From NCBI GenBank assembly GCA_001632435.1, contig KV423934.1:186001-250000 (forward strand): 64,000 nt of DNA, written 5' to 3'. Position 1 is the first letter of the stretch. Each line of letters starts with the position of its first letter. Under the pieces are notes generated by a model. It made no database searches and was not told the DNA's origin. It was given only the letters and a program-made list of their open reading frames with translations. This stretch comes from Calocera cornea HHB12733. Its lineage: Eukaryota > Basidiomycota > Dacrymycetes > Dacrymycetales > Dacrymycetaceae. This document shows, piece by piece, positions 30,905 to 42,500 of the stretch. The translations under genes and the position numbers were made by a program.

Positions 30905-31290
30905 CTATCTAGCAGCACACCATTGTTTGGTCAAATTGTCGTCTCTCGCCCTGGCTTCCTGGACATACAGTGGCCATATCTTCCAATCCCATTCAGGTTC
31001 GAGCAATGCACCATCTTGACTTGTATTGGCCGTATCCTCCTCAGGGTCGGGTTTCTTGGAGTTGGGTTTCTTGGAGTTTTGAGATGCGGGATTGTTGTGG
31101 AGTTGCCGCTGCTCCGGCTCATCTTGTTCCTCCTGATGGCCCTGAAGAGCAACTGTTGTCAGCAGGCAGCCACAACACGGCGCTCTAGAAACGTTACCGT
31201 GATCTCGGGCACCGGCACAGTGCGAGCCTCACCTTCGACAGCATCGCTCAGTAAGGGTGCAAGTTCAACGTTGCGTTCTTGTGCGTGACG
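30905..31290 (-). pseudogene. DUF6535 N-terminal exon fragment
   Basis: The minus strand reads a Gln/Glu-rich stretch with a NSKKP repeat, then EPEWDWKIWPLYVQEARARD and DNLTKQW, the family's opening motif. After the Trp the match ends at the Gypsy-2 edge (~30915). It is probably the 5' exon of paralogue B, separated from its other pieces (20932-22091 and 9473-10097) by the stacked transposons. Confidence 0.75.
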
Positions 31291-31299
31291 GGTCTAACA

Positions 31300-34013
31300 A
31301 TGCAGCACTCAATGAGGTGATTGAAGACACACTCCGTTTATGGCTACTGACACATGTATGCCAACACTTGATCAGAAGAGGGACCAAAAGCGCAGCTCGC
31401 TGAGGGAGTGATATGTAGCTGTTGTCGGCAGTCGCCATGAAGCAATCTTAAAAAGATGGAGCTAGGCAAGCAACCAAGTTGTTCAGAAAGAGAGTGATTG
31501 AGCTGCACGGCGCGGGCGGGGTCTCATTGTAGCCCAAGATAGCGAACCTGGTATCACCTTCAAAGAGCGTTGAATCCCACTGAACAGCAACTGCAACAGA
31601 ACGCTGGCCCGCAGTGCATAAACGCGTGGAGCGATAACAGGCACGTGGAGAAACCCAAAACAATGGTAATTGTTCCGGCGCGTTGAGGGGTTACAGCATC
31701 AATCCGGAGGGCGCGGAGCCGAGCCGACAGGGAGAAAAGCAGTCGCCTTCTATACGCGCAAACGACGATGTTTATCCGCACAAGCGTGTTCTCTTGGGAT
31801 GAGAGCAACAACACAGTTTCCATAGGTATAGGATTTGGATAGCGATATTGCGACACACATGCCCATGTACGTGATCAAACCCTCCTTCAAGGATCAGGGG
31901 AACTAGGTACTTCCTCGTTTGCTCTCAACAGAAGAGAGAGAGTCTTCTCGCGCTCATAACTGTTACTTATCTGTGCCAACTTCATACTCATCAGTTTGCT
32001 AATGAAGCCGCACTGGCCGTTCGAGCTTTGCACGCGTATTCACCTGTCCTGAGGTATACTATTACGGACAAAGTCAGGCTGCTTCAAGCCAGCGTGTCTG
32101 GAACAATCCATCTGCCAGCTCGGTCTAGCGCGCAAGGCTTGAGGAGCCTTGTGACGCACGCAGACATGCTGGTTTCCGGAAAGCGGAAGGTCGAGTCTAG
32201 GACCACCGATGCTTTCCAAGCCGATTTGTTCACTCCGGCTCCAACTCGATTATTGACTGTAGAGCACCTGCTGGACGCAAGAAACGGCAGGACACGGCCG
32301 GCGGGACGGCTTGAATCCAGAGCGTACAACGACCGGGAGTTATCGAGCACATCCTTTGCGCCTGAAAGAGAAATGCGGGCCCGAGCCAAACGCACCCGAC
32401 GAACCGCGTCCACCGGTCGTGCGGCAGGGCTGCTATATATAGGCTAGGCCCCTCTACCCTGGCCCACATAGGCGCATAGCTGTCGTAGCATATTCATCCT
32501 CACTTTCTATTCTTAGGCGCTCGACAATGGACAGCCTGGAGGAAATGAGACATTGTACGAGGCGTTGATATGCTCCGCCCGACCGTTGGGCGGCGGGCGG
32601 CAGGGCGCTTGCGGGCGCGCGTCGAGCTTAGACGACGGTACTTTACCGGTGCGACGCCGTCGGGGGCGTGTGCTGGCAGGGTTCTGCAATGGGCGCATTT
32701 GGAATCGGAAGGAGAGTACAGTAGTGACGTACAGCCGCTGATGATCATCTGCTTCTGCAGATCTACTGTATCTGCGTATGTATGTGTACGTGTACACCTG
32801 ATCAGCGCATCGGGCAGATCGGCGCATCAACAATGCGCGTGGTGGACCCCAGCGTGGGTGATGGGCGGCTGCAACTGGAAAGGAAGGAGCTGACCCGACA
32901 ACGCCTTTGGTGACGGAAGACGCTCGGGGGATACCCGGAGGGCAACGCTCGCGAGGCTCCGAAGACGCTCGACGGCGAGGGAGCGAGAGAGGAAGGGGCA
33001 AGCCGAAGCCCGAAGCCCGAAGGGAGCACGCGACGTCGGGCCTGCGCCACCAACACGAATGTGGTCATCCTTCTTCTGCCAGCAGCATTGGCTCAGCAGG
33101 AATAGTCAGCGATAGGCTCCCCGCCGGACGCTGATAACTGTGATTGCGTGCAGTGCCCCACAAGGCGTGTTCAAATGCGCGCGCCAGGTGCAAAAAGTGA
33201 GAAAATGGGAAAATCGAAGGGCGCTGTGGAAGACGCGCGACGCGCCGACACGCCGACGCGCTCGGCTCGGCAGGGGTTGGGCAGGGTTCAGGGTTCCGTC
33301 ATTTTTGGTGGACAGGCGGAAGGGACAGGCGGAAGGGAGGGGCTGGCGATGCTGGGCGATAGCGCCCGCGTCTCAAAGACAAGGAGCGACAGTACTGCCT
33401 GCCAAGCCACCGCGCGGCCGGCGGGGCGCTGTCTGGACATTGGCGTAACTAGTGGGCCAAAGCGCATACAATAATAATAACAAACAGCTGGCGGCTGCCT
33501 GTACCTGTGCCTCGCCTACCGATGGAGCAGATGTACGCGCCCGCCCGCCGAAGCACGGGACAGATATGCCGTCAGCGCTCGCTCGTCCGGTGGACGCGGA
33601 GACCCCTGCGCCGGCATGCCCTGATAGCGCGCCAAGCCGGCCGCGCGCGGCAGAAGCGCCGCCCAGAGCAGCCCTGTTCTTGATCGTCTCCTCCCCTTCC
33701 CCCTTTCCCCCTTCCCGGGCGTGGTGGGTGTGGGACAAAGCCGGCGCGGGTCTGTCTCGAGCGCAAAAGGCAGACCATGACAAGCTCGCCCCTGCCTTCT
33801 CTGGCGGCAAGGAGTGCTATTATAAGACGGGGTTGCAGCGCCCGTCCACACTCCGCACGCTCCCCAACTCCCCCTCCGCTGTTCCCTCCCCAGCCCGCCG
33901 ACACCGTCATCGCCCGCGCACTCTTTCCTTTCTGGGTGCTTATCGGCAGCATTGTCCAACATCCCCGGCTCGCCCAGTCCATTCATTCCGCACCAGGCCA
34001 ACCAAGGCCACCT
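31300..34013. other. long region without a supported gene
   Basis: 2.7 kb with only GC-driven open frames on both strands, no domain and no consistent splice structure. A strong TATA word (tatatata at ~32436) stands 90 bp before an ATG at 32527 that opens only 15 codons, and another (tataaga at ~33821) lies further on. It probably includes the upstream control region of the chitin deacetylase gene. Confidence 0.5.
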
Positions 34014-34022
34014 TCATATAAA
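34012..34022 (+). promoter_or_regulatory. TATA box of chitin deacetylase gene
   Basis: tcatataaaca about 80 bp before the ATG at 34097, followed by a C/T-rich leader. This is the usual spacing for a regulated fungal promoter. Confidence 0.5.
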
Positions 34023-34096
34023 CACCCTCACCCGCACAGGTCAACACCCCTCCCTCACCCTCCCTTCCCCCATTCACGCCCAACATCAACATCAAC

Positions 34097-35486
34097 ATGC
34101 CCTCCTCCCTCCCCTCCCTCCGCGCACTCCCCGCCCTCCTCGCTGCCCTCCCCCTCGCAGCAGCAGCACCAGCATGGTACCACCCCTCCTCCTCCCCCTT
34201 CCACGCCCTCTTCCAGCGCCAGTCCGCAATCCCCCCCGTCGGCTCAGACGCATGGCTCGCCCTCTACCCCCAGGCGGGCGGCACGCCCACCTCCATACCA
34301 CAGAGCTGGACAGACGCATTCAACACCGCCGTCGCGGCAGGGCTCATCCCAAACATTAGCGTGAGCAACCTCAATGGCGGGTATCCGACCTACGCGGACG
34401 GGACGGGCACAGACCCCGACATCTGCTCGTTTACCTATGTTTGTGAGTACATCTGTTGGGCGGTGCAGAGCCGGTCGGCCCGATAGCGTCGGGGCCGCTG
34501 CTCCGCCCGCCAGTGGTAGTAACCGACACTGACCCCCCTTAGGTAACGCCACGACGGACCTAAACAACCCACCGGACGGGGTGATCGCATTGGCCTTCGA
34601 CGACGGCCCGACGCCGGTGTCGGACGACCTGTACGACTTCCTCTCTGCGCACAACCAGCACGCGACGCACTTTATGATCGGGATCAACATCCTGTGGAAC
34701 AGCGCGCAGTTCACCCACGCGTTCAACACGAACCAGGACCACATCGCCGTGCACACGTGGTCGCACCCGTACATGACGACGTTGACGAACGCGCAGGTGC
34801 TGGCCGAGCTCGGCTGGACAGTGCAGATCATCCACGACTCGACGGGCGGCCTGCTGCCCGCGTTCTGGCGCCCGCCGTACGGCGACGTCGACAACCGCGT
34901 GCGCGCCATCGCGCAGCACGTGTTTGGCCTAAAGACCGTCACCTGGAACCAGGACAGCGCGGACTGGTCGATCACCACCGGGTACACGACGCTGCCCGCG
35001 GTCGAGGCGCAGCTCAACGCCTGGGTGTCGGGGAGCAAGAGCCCCGGGCTCGAGATCCTCGAGCACGAGCTCACGAACGACACCATCGGCGCGTTCATGA
35101 ACGCGTACCCGGAGATGGTCTCGAACGGCTGGCAGATCAAGCCTGTGCCCGAGGCGTACGGGTTCCCGTGGTACCAGAATGCGGACAACTCGACCAGCCC
35201 CGTGCAGTTCACGGCCGGCGTGGCGAGCCCAGTGCCGAGCTTGACGTCCGGGTCCTCCACCCCGCCTGTGTCCTCCTCCTCTTCGTCCTCCGCCGCTGCA
35301 GGGGGGTCGAGCGCAGCGGGAGGGGGCACGTTCACCGCTAGCGGGAGTGCGAGCGGGAGCAAGAGCTCGCCGAGCGCTGGGGGCTCCTCCGGCAGCGCTG
35401 CGGCGAGCGGCGCGGCCCACCTGCCTATTGTGGGTGCCTCGGCGCTGCTGGGCGCGCTCGCGCTCGCCGTCACCGCCTTCCTCTAG
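34097..35486 (+). CDS. GPI-anchored chitin deacetylase (CE4/NodB)
   Basis: Two exons, 34097-34442 and 34543-35486, 429 aa. It removes acetyl groups from chitin to make chitosan at the cell surface. Residues 1-24 are a signal peptide (LPALLAALPLAAAAPA). The NodB motifs are complete: FDDGPT (134-139), the metal-binding HTWSHP, RPPYGDVDNRVR, the Trp-rich DSADW segment, and the LEHE motif. The metal triad Asp-His-His is present. The last ~90 residues are Ser/Gly/Ala-rich and end in a hydrophobic segment (LLGALALAVTAFL), as required for a GPI anchor. The single intron lies just before the catalytic domain, and splicing restores a Cys codon. Length and layout are normal for basidiomycete chitin deacetylases. 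Confidence 0.95.
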
Positions 35487-36541
35487 ACAACCTACAACCG
35501 ACATCGTACACCCGAATCAGCTAATAATCACGTAACGACCTCCCGCGGTGCCGGTCTGGTAGATGAGCCAAGGACTGCGGCTGCTCTTTTCCTCCTTGTC
35601 TATGCTTGTCGCGTCTCCTGATGGACTCTGATGTTGTTGTTGTTGTTGGGCTCAGCAGACGGCACCTCCCTAACGCATTCTTGTCATTTTTGTCACGTTT
35701 CACCTAGAGCTTGCTCTTGCCTTTGACTTCATGTCTATCATGTCCCTTCCTGTGTATCTCTTCTTTCACCTCAGTTCATCTCAGTACATCGACCAGCGAA
35801 CTGCGCACGCTCTACGCAAACAGTATCTATACAGGTAGTCTACATCTCCCTCTCTCTCTGTCTCTTCTTTGTTATTGGCATGGACTTCGGGTTTGGGCTT
35901 CGGGGCGACGGGAATGGGATGTGGGGTACATATACAGTACAGTTACAGGGGGACACGCGGGCAATGACATGGTTGATGTTGCACACACCTGCGCGTGGGT
36001 ATTTCGAGCTCAAGGAGACGCCCGCACACATGCGCATGCGTGGAGAAGACCGGAGCGTGATTGTCATACAGACCAGAATAAGCTGCGGGTCAGATGAAGT
36101 GCACGAACGTGCTTGCGCTCTGACGTGCTTGTGACGCGCGAGGATAGGTGTGTGGGGAGGTGGGAAGGCTGTGAATGTGGGCGAGATGGGCAGATGGGGG
36201 GTAGTACGTTTTGGAGGAATGGTTGGTTTGCTGGCGCTGACCCGGAGCGTGATGGCGAAGAGAGGGCGGGTTGGTTTTTCCGAGGAACCGAGTTGATTTT
36301 CCGGGCTGCCTTATACTGCTTACAGTAGCACCTTTCACAGAGCTCAGATCTGATATCGAAAAAGACGTATATCTTGGCTTGTGCGACGCTCCAGACTCTA
36401 GGTGGTCATCTCGGGAAAGAAGGCGCCATCAGAAACATGAAGATTCCGGCGAGCCCTCATTAGGGCACAACGACGTAAATTGCCTCCGCCCCTCCCTCAC
36501 CCTCCCTCCCTTAGCACCGTCCCCACCACCTCCAATCAACG
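35487..36541. other. intergenic region
   Basis: About 1.05 kb with no supported gene. It should hold the 3' UTR of the deacetylase and the promoter of the next gene, with a C-rich leader (36485-36540) directly before the ATG at 36542. Confidence 0.5.
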
Positions 36542-37274
36542 ATGCTCGCTGCCCGGCGTCTGCAACACGCGCAGCACCAAGTCCGCCGGCTCGCGACCTC
36601 TTCTGTGAGGCGCGCAGACCCCGTCGTCCCCGCTACCACCACCCCGGCTTCCCCTGCGGGCACACGCCCGGAAGTGGTGACGACCGCGGCGCCCAGGTCC
36701 AGCATCGTCGAGAATGCGTTTCCGGTCGAGGCGGTCAAGGTGAGGCGGCCAGTGGGCGGGTTCAGGGGAGGGTATGTGTGCAGACGTGTGTGGTGAGGAT
36801 ATGGCTGATCGGACTGGGCAGGATCTTCGGCTTCCTCCTGGGGTTCTCGGTCGCTAGCGGGTACGCGAGCTACCAGCTTCTCGAGGAGTACAAGAACGCT
36901 TCTGCGCTGCTCCAGGCGAGCGTCGAGGAGCTCCAGATGTCCACCGTAAAGGTAGGCATGCACTCCCAAAGGAAATTGCGAGGCTGATGTTGGCGCGCAG
37001 GTCTCTCAACATATCCGTCGCATCGAGGAGGTCGAGCGGGACCTCAAGGCGCTCGCCTCGACAAGCGCGAGTAAGGACGAGCTCGCGCGCATCAGGGAGG
37101 AGGCCAAGAAGATCTACGATGGCCTGCGCATCGAGTTCCTGGACCTGCGGACACATGTTTGGGGGATGCGTACGTTTGTCACTCTCCTGCTCTGTGGGCG
37201 GCTGGCTGACACGCTGTGCAGAACAAGACCTGCACGCACTGGCAAAGAAAGAGAACACCAGTGTCCGCATATAG
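36542..37274 (+). CDS. mitochondrial single-pass coiled-coil protein (hypothetical)
   Basis: Four exons, 36542-36771, 36822-36951, 37001-37169 and 37222-37274, 193 aa, all GT-AG. The N-terminus is rich in Arg, Ala and Ser without acidic residues (MLAARRLQHAQHQVRRLATS), a typical mitochondrial targeting peptide. A Gly-rich membrane segment (GIFGFLLGFSVASGYASY, ~77-94) is followed by an extended coiled coil (EEYKNASALLQASVEELQ through ARIREEAKKIYDGLRIEFL). It is probably an inner-membrane protein with the coiled coil exposed to one compartment. An alternative first donor at 36740 also keeps frame. I do not recognise the family by name. Confidence 0.7.
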
Positions 37275-37622
37275 ATATCATACCTCTTCACGGAAGGGCA
37301 TACCGGCCCGTGCATGCGAGCTTCCCTGTCTGGTGGGAGCCTCGCCAAAACAATGGCATAATGCAGTTGCGAAACGTGCGGCTGCCGAACTTCCGCACAA
37401 AACTCTAGTCGTCGATAACCAATAAGACGGTTGCTTTATACCAAAGACGGGGCCAAACCGGACATCGTAAGAGGAGATCCTGGCTTTGTTCCCAAATGTC
37501 GGAATGCAATATCTAATTGGGAAACCGCGCTGTTGTGACAAGAGACTATCGTCTGTGTAGTGGAACAGGTATAAAATACGAAGGCAAGGAACGAACATGC
37601 ACACCGCTCTCCACCGCCAATC
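37275..37622. other. convergent intergenic region
   Basis: 348 bp between two convergent genes. No gene seen. Confidence 0.5.
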
Positions 37623-38876
37623 TCACAGCGTCCACTTGCTCAGCGTCTGCTGTACAAGCTTGATCATATCCTCGCGTGCCTTCTTCCTCGCACTCTCCGT
37701 GATGCCCTCCAGCTCGTCCAGTTCATCCGGACTGGTAATAAGCGGGTCAAACTCGATGATATGCCCGTCCTTCGTAGGCACGCTGAGCAGAGCAGTCGGT
37801 TTCGCCTTGGCCAAGGTGCTTGCCGACAAGCTTGGCTCTCGGCGAAGGGAGATGCTCGTCCTTTTCTTACCCGCGGCCAGTCCCGCCTTGCTGGGTCCTC
37901 CAGCAGCGGCGTGCAGCTGGTCCTTCAAACTCTTCGGCACCTCGATTTCCCCACTGCTCTCCACATCCAGGCCAAGGTAGTCGTAAGGGTTCTCGAGGGG
38001 TGAGCCGTTAACCGACATCAAGCTCTCGTTTCGCTTCACTTTGCGCGGGAAGGCGGGCGTGGACGGGAGCAGGGGATTGAACGTCCTCGCGGTTGGTGGA
38101 CGCGTCGTGCTCTTTGCGGGTACAGGCACTGATGCGGAGGTCTTGAGCGGCGTTGAGGCGAAGGGAGGGCGAAAGCCATCCGGACCGTTTCGAGGAGCGA
38201 GCTGCACAGATTGAACTTTGAACCAACACAAGCGCAAATTTACATACTGGTGATCGAGCTCCTCTGCCAAAGAGCATGCGGTTCGGTGTGCGTGACGGGG
38301 TCGGCGCCGGCTTCTTACTCAGGGGTACGACCTTGCGGGCTGGTGAACATGTCAGTCCAAGCGCATGCTGCTGCATCGTTCTGCTGGCTTACGGGTCTTG
38401 CTCGGCTTGGTGTTCTCTAGCTCCTGTTCCTGGGGAAACTCCTGTCGCTTCCTACTGTGAATGAGCCATCTTATCTCATATCAGAGCGCGGAAAGCGCAC
38501 CTCTTTCTCGCGCTTGCATCCAGCTCCTGCAATCCCTCCTCGCCCAGCCTCTCCCTCGCCATCGTCTCCATACAGTACTTGATATCCCCATTGTACTTCT
38601 CTCCAAAGTCGCGAATCGTCATCCCACGCAAGCTGCGTGGTATACGCGTTACCTCCGACTCCTGCCGCAGGAGGAAGGACTTGAGCAGCCGGTCGAGGTA
38701 GTCATCGAATCGGCGCTTCTTGTCGGCCACTGGAGCAAGCTTTAGCACTGCCAACGCGTTTCTCAACCAAGGTCCGTACCTTCTATATCTAAGTTCTCGA
38801 GGATCGACTGCTTCTCCTCGTACGAGTACCCGCTCGTCGACGCGACTCTGGTAGCGCGGGGCGTCTCGACGTCCAT
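37623..38876 (-). CDS. borealin/Nbl1-type chromosomal passenger complex subunit
   Basis: Minus strand, about five exons from ATG 38876 to the stop at 37623. Introns fall after LENLDIE, after LDASARK, after KPSKT and before QLAPRNGPDG. The N-terminal region matches the borealin N-terminal domain: SYEEKQSILENLDIE, then FDDYLDRLLKSFLLRQESEVTRIPRSLRGMTIRDFGEKYNGD. This helix binds the survivin/Bir1 and INCENP/Sli15 subunits of the complex that carries Aurora B to centromeres and the spindle midzone. The rest is basic and Ser/Pro-rich, then a C-terminal conserved-looking block with DPLITSPDELDEL and a final helix. It is much longer than yeast Nbl1, as in animals and basidiomycetes. Exon joins in the middle are approximate. 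Confidence 0.8.
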
Positions 38877-39301
38877 TTTGCTTGGGGAGGATAGGGGAGG
38901 GCGGTGAGCCTGCGCCAGAAGGTGCGGCACCGACAGTCGACGCGCTCCACGATGAGGCACGTGCCAACGCGTGATTGCTCCCGCTTTCTAGGAGGGACGT
39001 GACCGGGCAGGAGAACTCCGACCTTGCATTCAATCGACCGTAACTACACTTCTGCTAGCAGTATTGCATGCAACTTCTTGTCGCAGGTTGGAGGGACGAT
39101 CCATGCCGTTCAATGGTACTACATACGATCCTCCCATCACACGAGGTCGTCTCGTTGTCCGGTGATCTTGTCTGTCCAAGCACGGCCTGTAAAATTGCAA
39201 AGAAGACTAACTTCTACAAATGCATACACTGTGTCAAACTGTCCTTGGTAATACTACAAAATGTACGCTTCCCCGCCGTCCCTACCTCCCACCGGGGTCG
39301 A
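38877..39301. other. intergenic region
   Basis: 425 bp between the borealin start and the F-box gene stop, both on the minus strand. It presumably holds the borealin promoter. No motif is claimed. Confidence 0.4.
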
Positions 39302-40609
39302 TCAGGAGAACCACCCCTTCTTCCCCTCCTTCCCCTCCCTCTTCTCCTTCTGAACAGACCCACTCAGCCCTTCTTCCCACTTCTGATTAGCAACCTCCAC
39401 GCTCGTATCCCTGCTCTGCAGCGGGCCGAACACCCACACGCCGTCCATCTGCTCCTTCAGATCCCGCAGCACACGCTCATCAAGGAGTCCGAAGCCCAGT
39501 CGAAGCCGGCGCAGCTTCGGATATCGGCCAGGAGTGACGAGGGATGACACCTGGAAGAGGCTCTCCCTGCCGTGCGATGGGTGGGACCCGATTATGAGAT
39601 TCTTGAGCGCGGGGACACGGAGATGCTCGAGCATATGCTGTTCGGGGTAGATGGGATTGTGTGAGAGGTCGAGCGTGTGGAGCTGGGGCAGGTGGATCGG
39701 TTCCGCCGGAGGGAGGGAGGCGGGCGGCGAGCGCTGGATGCATTGGACAAGAGAGAGGCTCTGCAGCCGGCGCATGCTCCGCAGTATTGGCAGGAAGTCC
39801 GTTGCGCAGGCCCGGAGCTCGCTGGGCACGCTGAGTATTTGCAGCTCTATGACGGTTGCCAGAGTTTCCCTCCGTACGCATGTAGGCAGGGGGAAGCCGT
39901 CGATCTGGAAGTGCCTCAGCCGCGGCAGGTGGATAGGCTCCATCATCGGGTCCGCCTTGCTCTGCTTCAGTCGTTGATGATCTGACCGATGTATGACCAG
40001 CTTCTCCAACCCTGCTGCTCGGGGAAGCACACGCCGGAGGAACTCTTCGAGATCGAACGCGCTTGGGACGGACATCTCGAGACTGCGCCAGCGCTCCGCG
40101 TGCGGCTCGACCGTCTCGAGAATGATGCCTGCTCGCCAGACTGCGCCGGCCTCATCGCAGCCCTTGCGATACATGCCCACGTCGAGCTTGAGGTCGACCG
40201 GCATGCCCTGGCCGCGGGAGAGAACACCATTGATATACGACGGCGGGAGGAGATCGTCGAACGACCGGCTGAGGAGGATCGTCCCCCACAGTGCAGGTGT
40301 GCTGAGCGCGAGCGAGCGCCAGAGCCGGCAGACATGCGAGAAGACGATGGGGAAGGAGAAGTGCTCGAGCGTGCCTAGTTGGGCGATGTGCAGCAAGAGC
40401 TCGGTTGGAAGGCGAGAGATGGGAGTCTGGCGTCTCCGCAGGCTGTTGACGGTGCGTCGGAGGACCTTGACGGGAGAGATGCAGAGTTCGTCGATGTCGT
40501 TAAGGATGATGATCGGGGGCGGGACGGTGTTCGTAATGTCGACGAGAGAGGGCCGGTGGCTGACTCTCCGAGCGCGAGGCGAAGAGCGGATCTGTAGCAT
40601 CGCCGTCAT
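39302..40609 (-). CDS. F-box protein with leucine-rich repeats
   Basis: Single exon, 435 aa, from ATG 40609. The F-box is at about 62-105: ISRLPTELLLHIAQL, then VCRLWRSLALSTPALWGTI, the form typical of Agaricomycete F-box proteins. Degenerate leucine-rich segments follow (LRHFQIDGFPLP, LQSLSLVQC, LHTLDLSHNPIYPEQHMLEHLRVPALKNLII). The C-terminus is Lys/Glu-rich. The protein would recruit an unknown target to an SCF ubiquitin ligase through Skp1. These proteins are numerous in mushrooms and their targets are rarely known. Confidence 0.9.
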   Translation of the reverse strand: MTAMLQIRSSPRARRVSHRPSLVDITNTVPPPIIILNDIDELCISPVKVLRRTVNSLRRRQTPISRLPTELLLHIAQLGTLEHFSFPIVFSHVCRLWRSLALSTPALWGTILLSRSFDDLLPPSYINGVLSRGQGMPVDLKLDVGMYRKGCDEAGAVWRAGIILETVEPHAERWRSLEMSVPSAFDLEEFLRRVLPRAAGLEKLVIHRSDHQRLKQSKADPMMEPIHLPRLRHFQIDGFPLPTCVRRETLATVIELQILSVPSELRACATDFLPILRSMRRLQSLSLVQCIQRSPPASLPPAEPIHLPQLHTLDLSHNPIYPEQHMLEHLRVPALKNLIIGSHPSHGRESLFQVSSLVTPGRYPKLRRLRLGFGLLDERVLRDLKEQMDGVWVFGPLQSRDTSVEVANQKWEEGLSGSVQKEKREGKEGKKGWFS

Positions 40610-42500
40610 GATGAAACTTGGACTTGTGTCGGTTGAACAAGAGGCCAGGTAGTAGCAGAGTTGTACAAGGAGATGTATGCGGGTGTTCGGGTTGAAGTGG
40701 TTGTCGTATATGTAGGTGAAAAGAAGCAGGAGCTATATGCGTCGATGCCGTCGACTCCACCGAGAGTGCCGTTGCCGACGCGCAGAGCTAGTCAAGCTTT
40801 AGGTAACTCGCCCCAAGCAGCAGTCGCCGATCATCCCCAGAGTCCAGGATGCATCGTCGTTCAGCGGAATGTCTCGCCCGCGTGCTCGCGCCGCTCCCCT
40901 TCCGCGCAGACTCACACGCCCCTGTTCCCCTATTCCATTTGATGGGCGAATACATTCACCCGGACGCCCGTGTTTCGCACAGCTTGCCCCGGAATATACA
41001 GCGCAACGATAACCCCAGACGGGGATATCCATTCGGGGGATGTACGCCCAAGATGGGCGTTAGGAGCAGGCTTGTCATTTGTCGCACGACCTCAAGGCGG
41101 CTGCAATCCGATCAGGCTACGGTGTTCTGGAGTAGGGTCCCCCGATGCGCCCCGATGGATTCCGAGTTACACGGTCGACATCCTGATGCAAGAACATCTG
41201 GTGCGAGTAGCTAGGCGGAAAAACCTGAATCGCCGTCGCATCCGTTGTTGCACACTCGTCTTCACCCCCAAAGACGGAACTCGGCTCGGAGGGCGATGAC
41301 ACATGATATCACAATCTATGCCATCTACGTGTTGGGTGCAAGTTCACCATTGCCGAGTCGGATATGCACGCTTGCTTGTAGTCGTGTTCAGCGTTCAGAT
41401 GAGTCGAACGAACGTCGTCCTTACGTCGCCGCACAGGCGGTAACCCATGAGTTCGGACACGATTGGCGCCCAATAGTGCCGAGATGCCGTGTCCACCAAA
41501 AGGGATCCGCCATGGAAGGAAGACCCTTACATCCTTCCTTTCTAGTCCCATTCGAAGAAGCAGTGCTTCCGCCAACATTGACCAATCACATTCTTACTCC
41601 ACGCACGTTCGTCGGTCGCTGCCCTGGACCGTTTCCGACTTTTCTCATGATGGCTGCATGGCTTTTCTGCACGGATAACGGGGGAATGGTGGGCTGCAAT
41701 GCTGCCCAAGATCGTGAACGAACAATGATCGGAGCTCCCGGGCTGAGAGCGTGTCAATCCATCAATTCAGTCGCCTCCTGTCGCAGACTACACCACAGGA
41801 ACCAAGCTGTGTGCCTTGTCCCTTGTCTACGAAGGCCGTGCCTGTTGCAAACCCGGCCGGCTCCTGCTGATCACCAGTCGCGCACTCTCTGACGACTATA
41901 TCTGCGCGGTAACCATGCATAATCCGCAATAGTACCTGCTCAGCGTGGTCCCCCTCTTCCCCATCAACCAGCATCCACATTGATATCCCGCGAGCACGCT
42001 GGCCTGTCAACTCTCGCAATAACACCTGCAGGAAGATGGCCCAGAGCACGTCGCCACCGGTCGCGCGCGGGCTCCCGGCGACCCCGCCACCGCGTCGCCA
42101 GCAGGTCCAGGTACGCGCGGCAGCTTCCCACGCGTCGCTGACATGTCTCATTTCCTGTTCGCCTATCCCATTGCTAGAATCCTCGCACAGGTGGTGATGC
42201 GTTCGAGCTCTATGGCGTCGGCAATGGCATGGTTGGAGGTATTGGCTACGCCGGTGCATATCTCAGGGTACCTCCTGCGCCGCACGCTCCGTCAGCCGCT
42301 TCACAACAGCAACCCACCAGGAGCGGGACGAGAAAGCGGAGGATCAGTCATGGTCACCGGAGCAGTCACGTTGTAAGTTTTCAGCCTAGACCGTAGCAAG
42401 CATGACTCACGAAGCCGCGGGTTTCCTTGCAGAACCAGGCATGTGGACCTCTTACAATCATCACATCGCCTGGCTCGTGCTGACATACGGTCGTGTGCAG
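40610..42500. other. region without a supported gene, possible 5' exons of DUF6535 C
   Basis: 1.9 kb. The first half shows only GC-driven open frames. At 42035 an ATG opens a Pro/Arg-rich frame (MAQSTSPPVARGLPATPPPR) that could splice (gtacgc at ~42113 to cacag at ~42189) into a Gly/Pro-rich exon and on to 42501. Splice phases were not settled. Confidence 0.35.

Noticed and set aside
32028..33810. Several 100- to 145-codon frames on both strands at 32.0-33.8 kb
   Set aside because: GC-driven, mutually overlapping, Arg/Pro-rich, with no consistent splice sites or family match.
34244..35473. 409-codon minus-strand frame opposite the chitin deacetylase
   Set aside because: It mirrors the GC-rich coding strand, has no domain, and the plus strand carries all NodB motifs.
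41762..42259. 165-codon minus-strand frame
   Set aside because: No domain recognised. It overlaps better-formed plus-strand exon candidates upstream of DUF6535 paralogue C.
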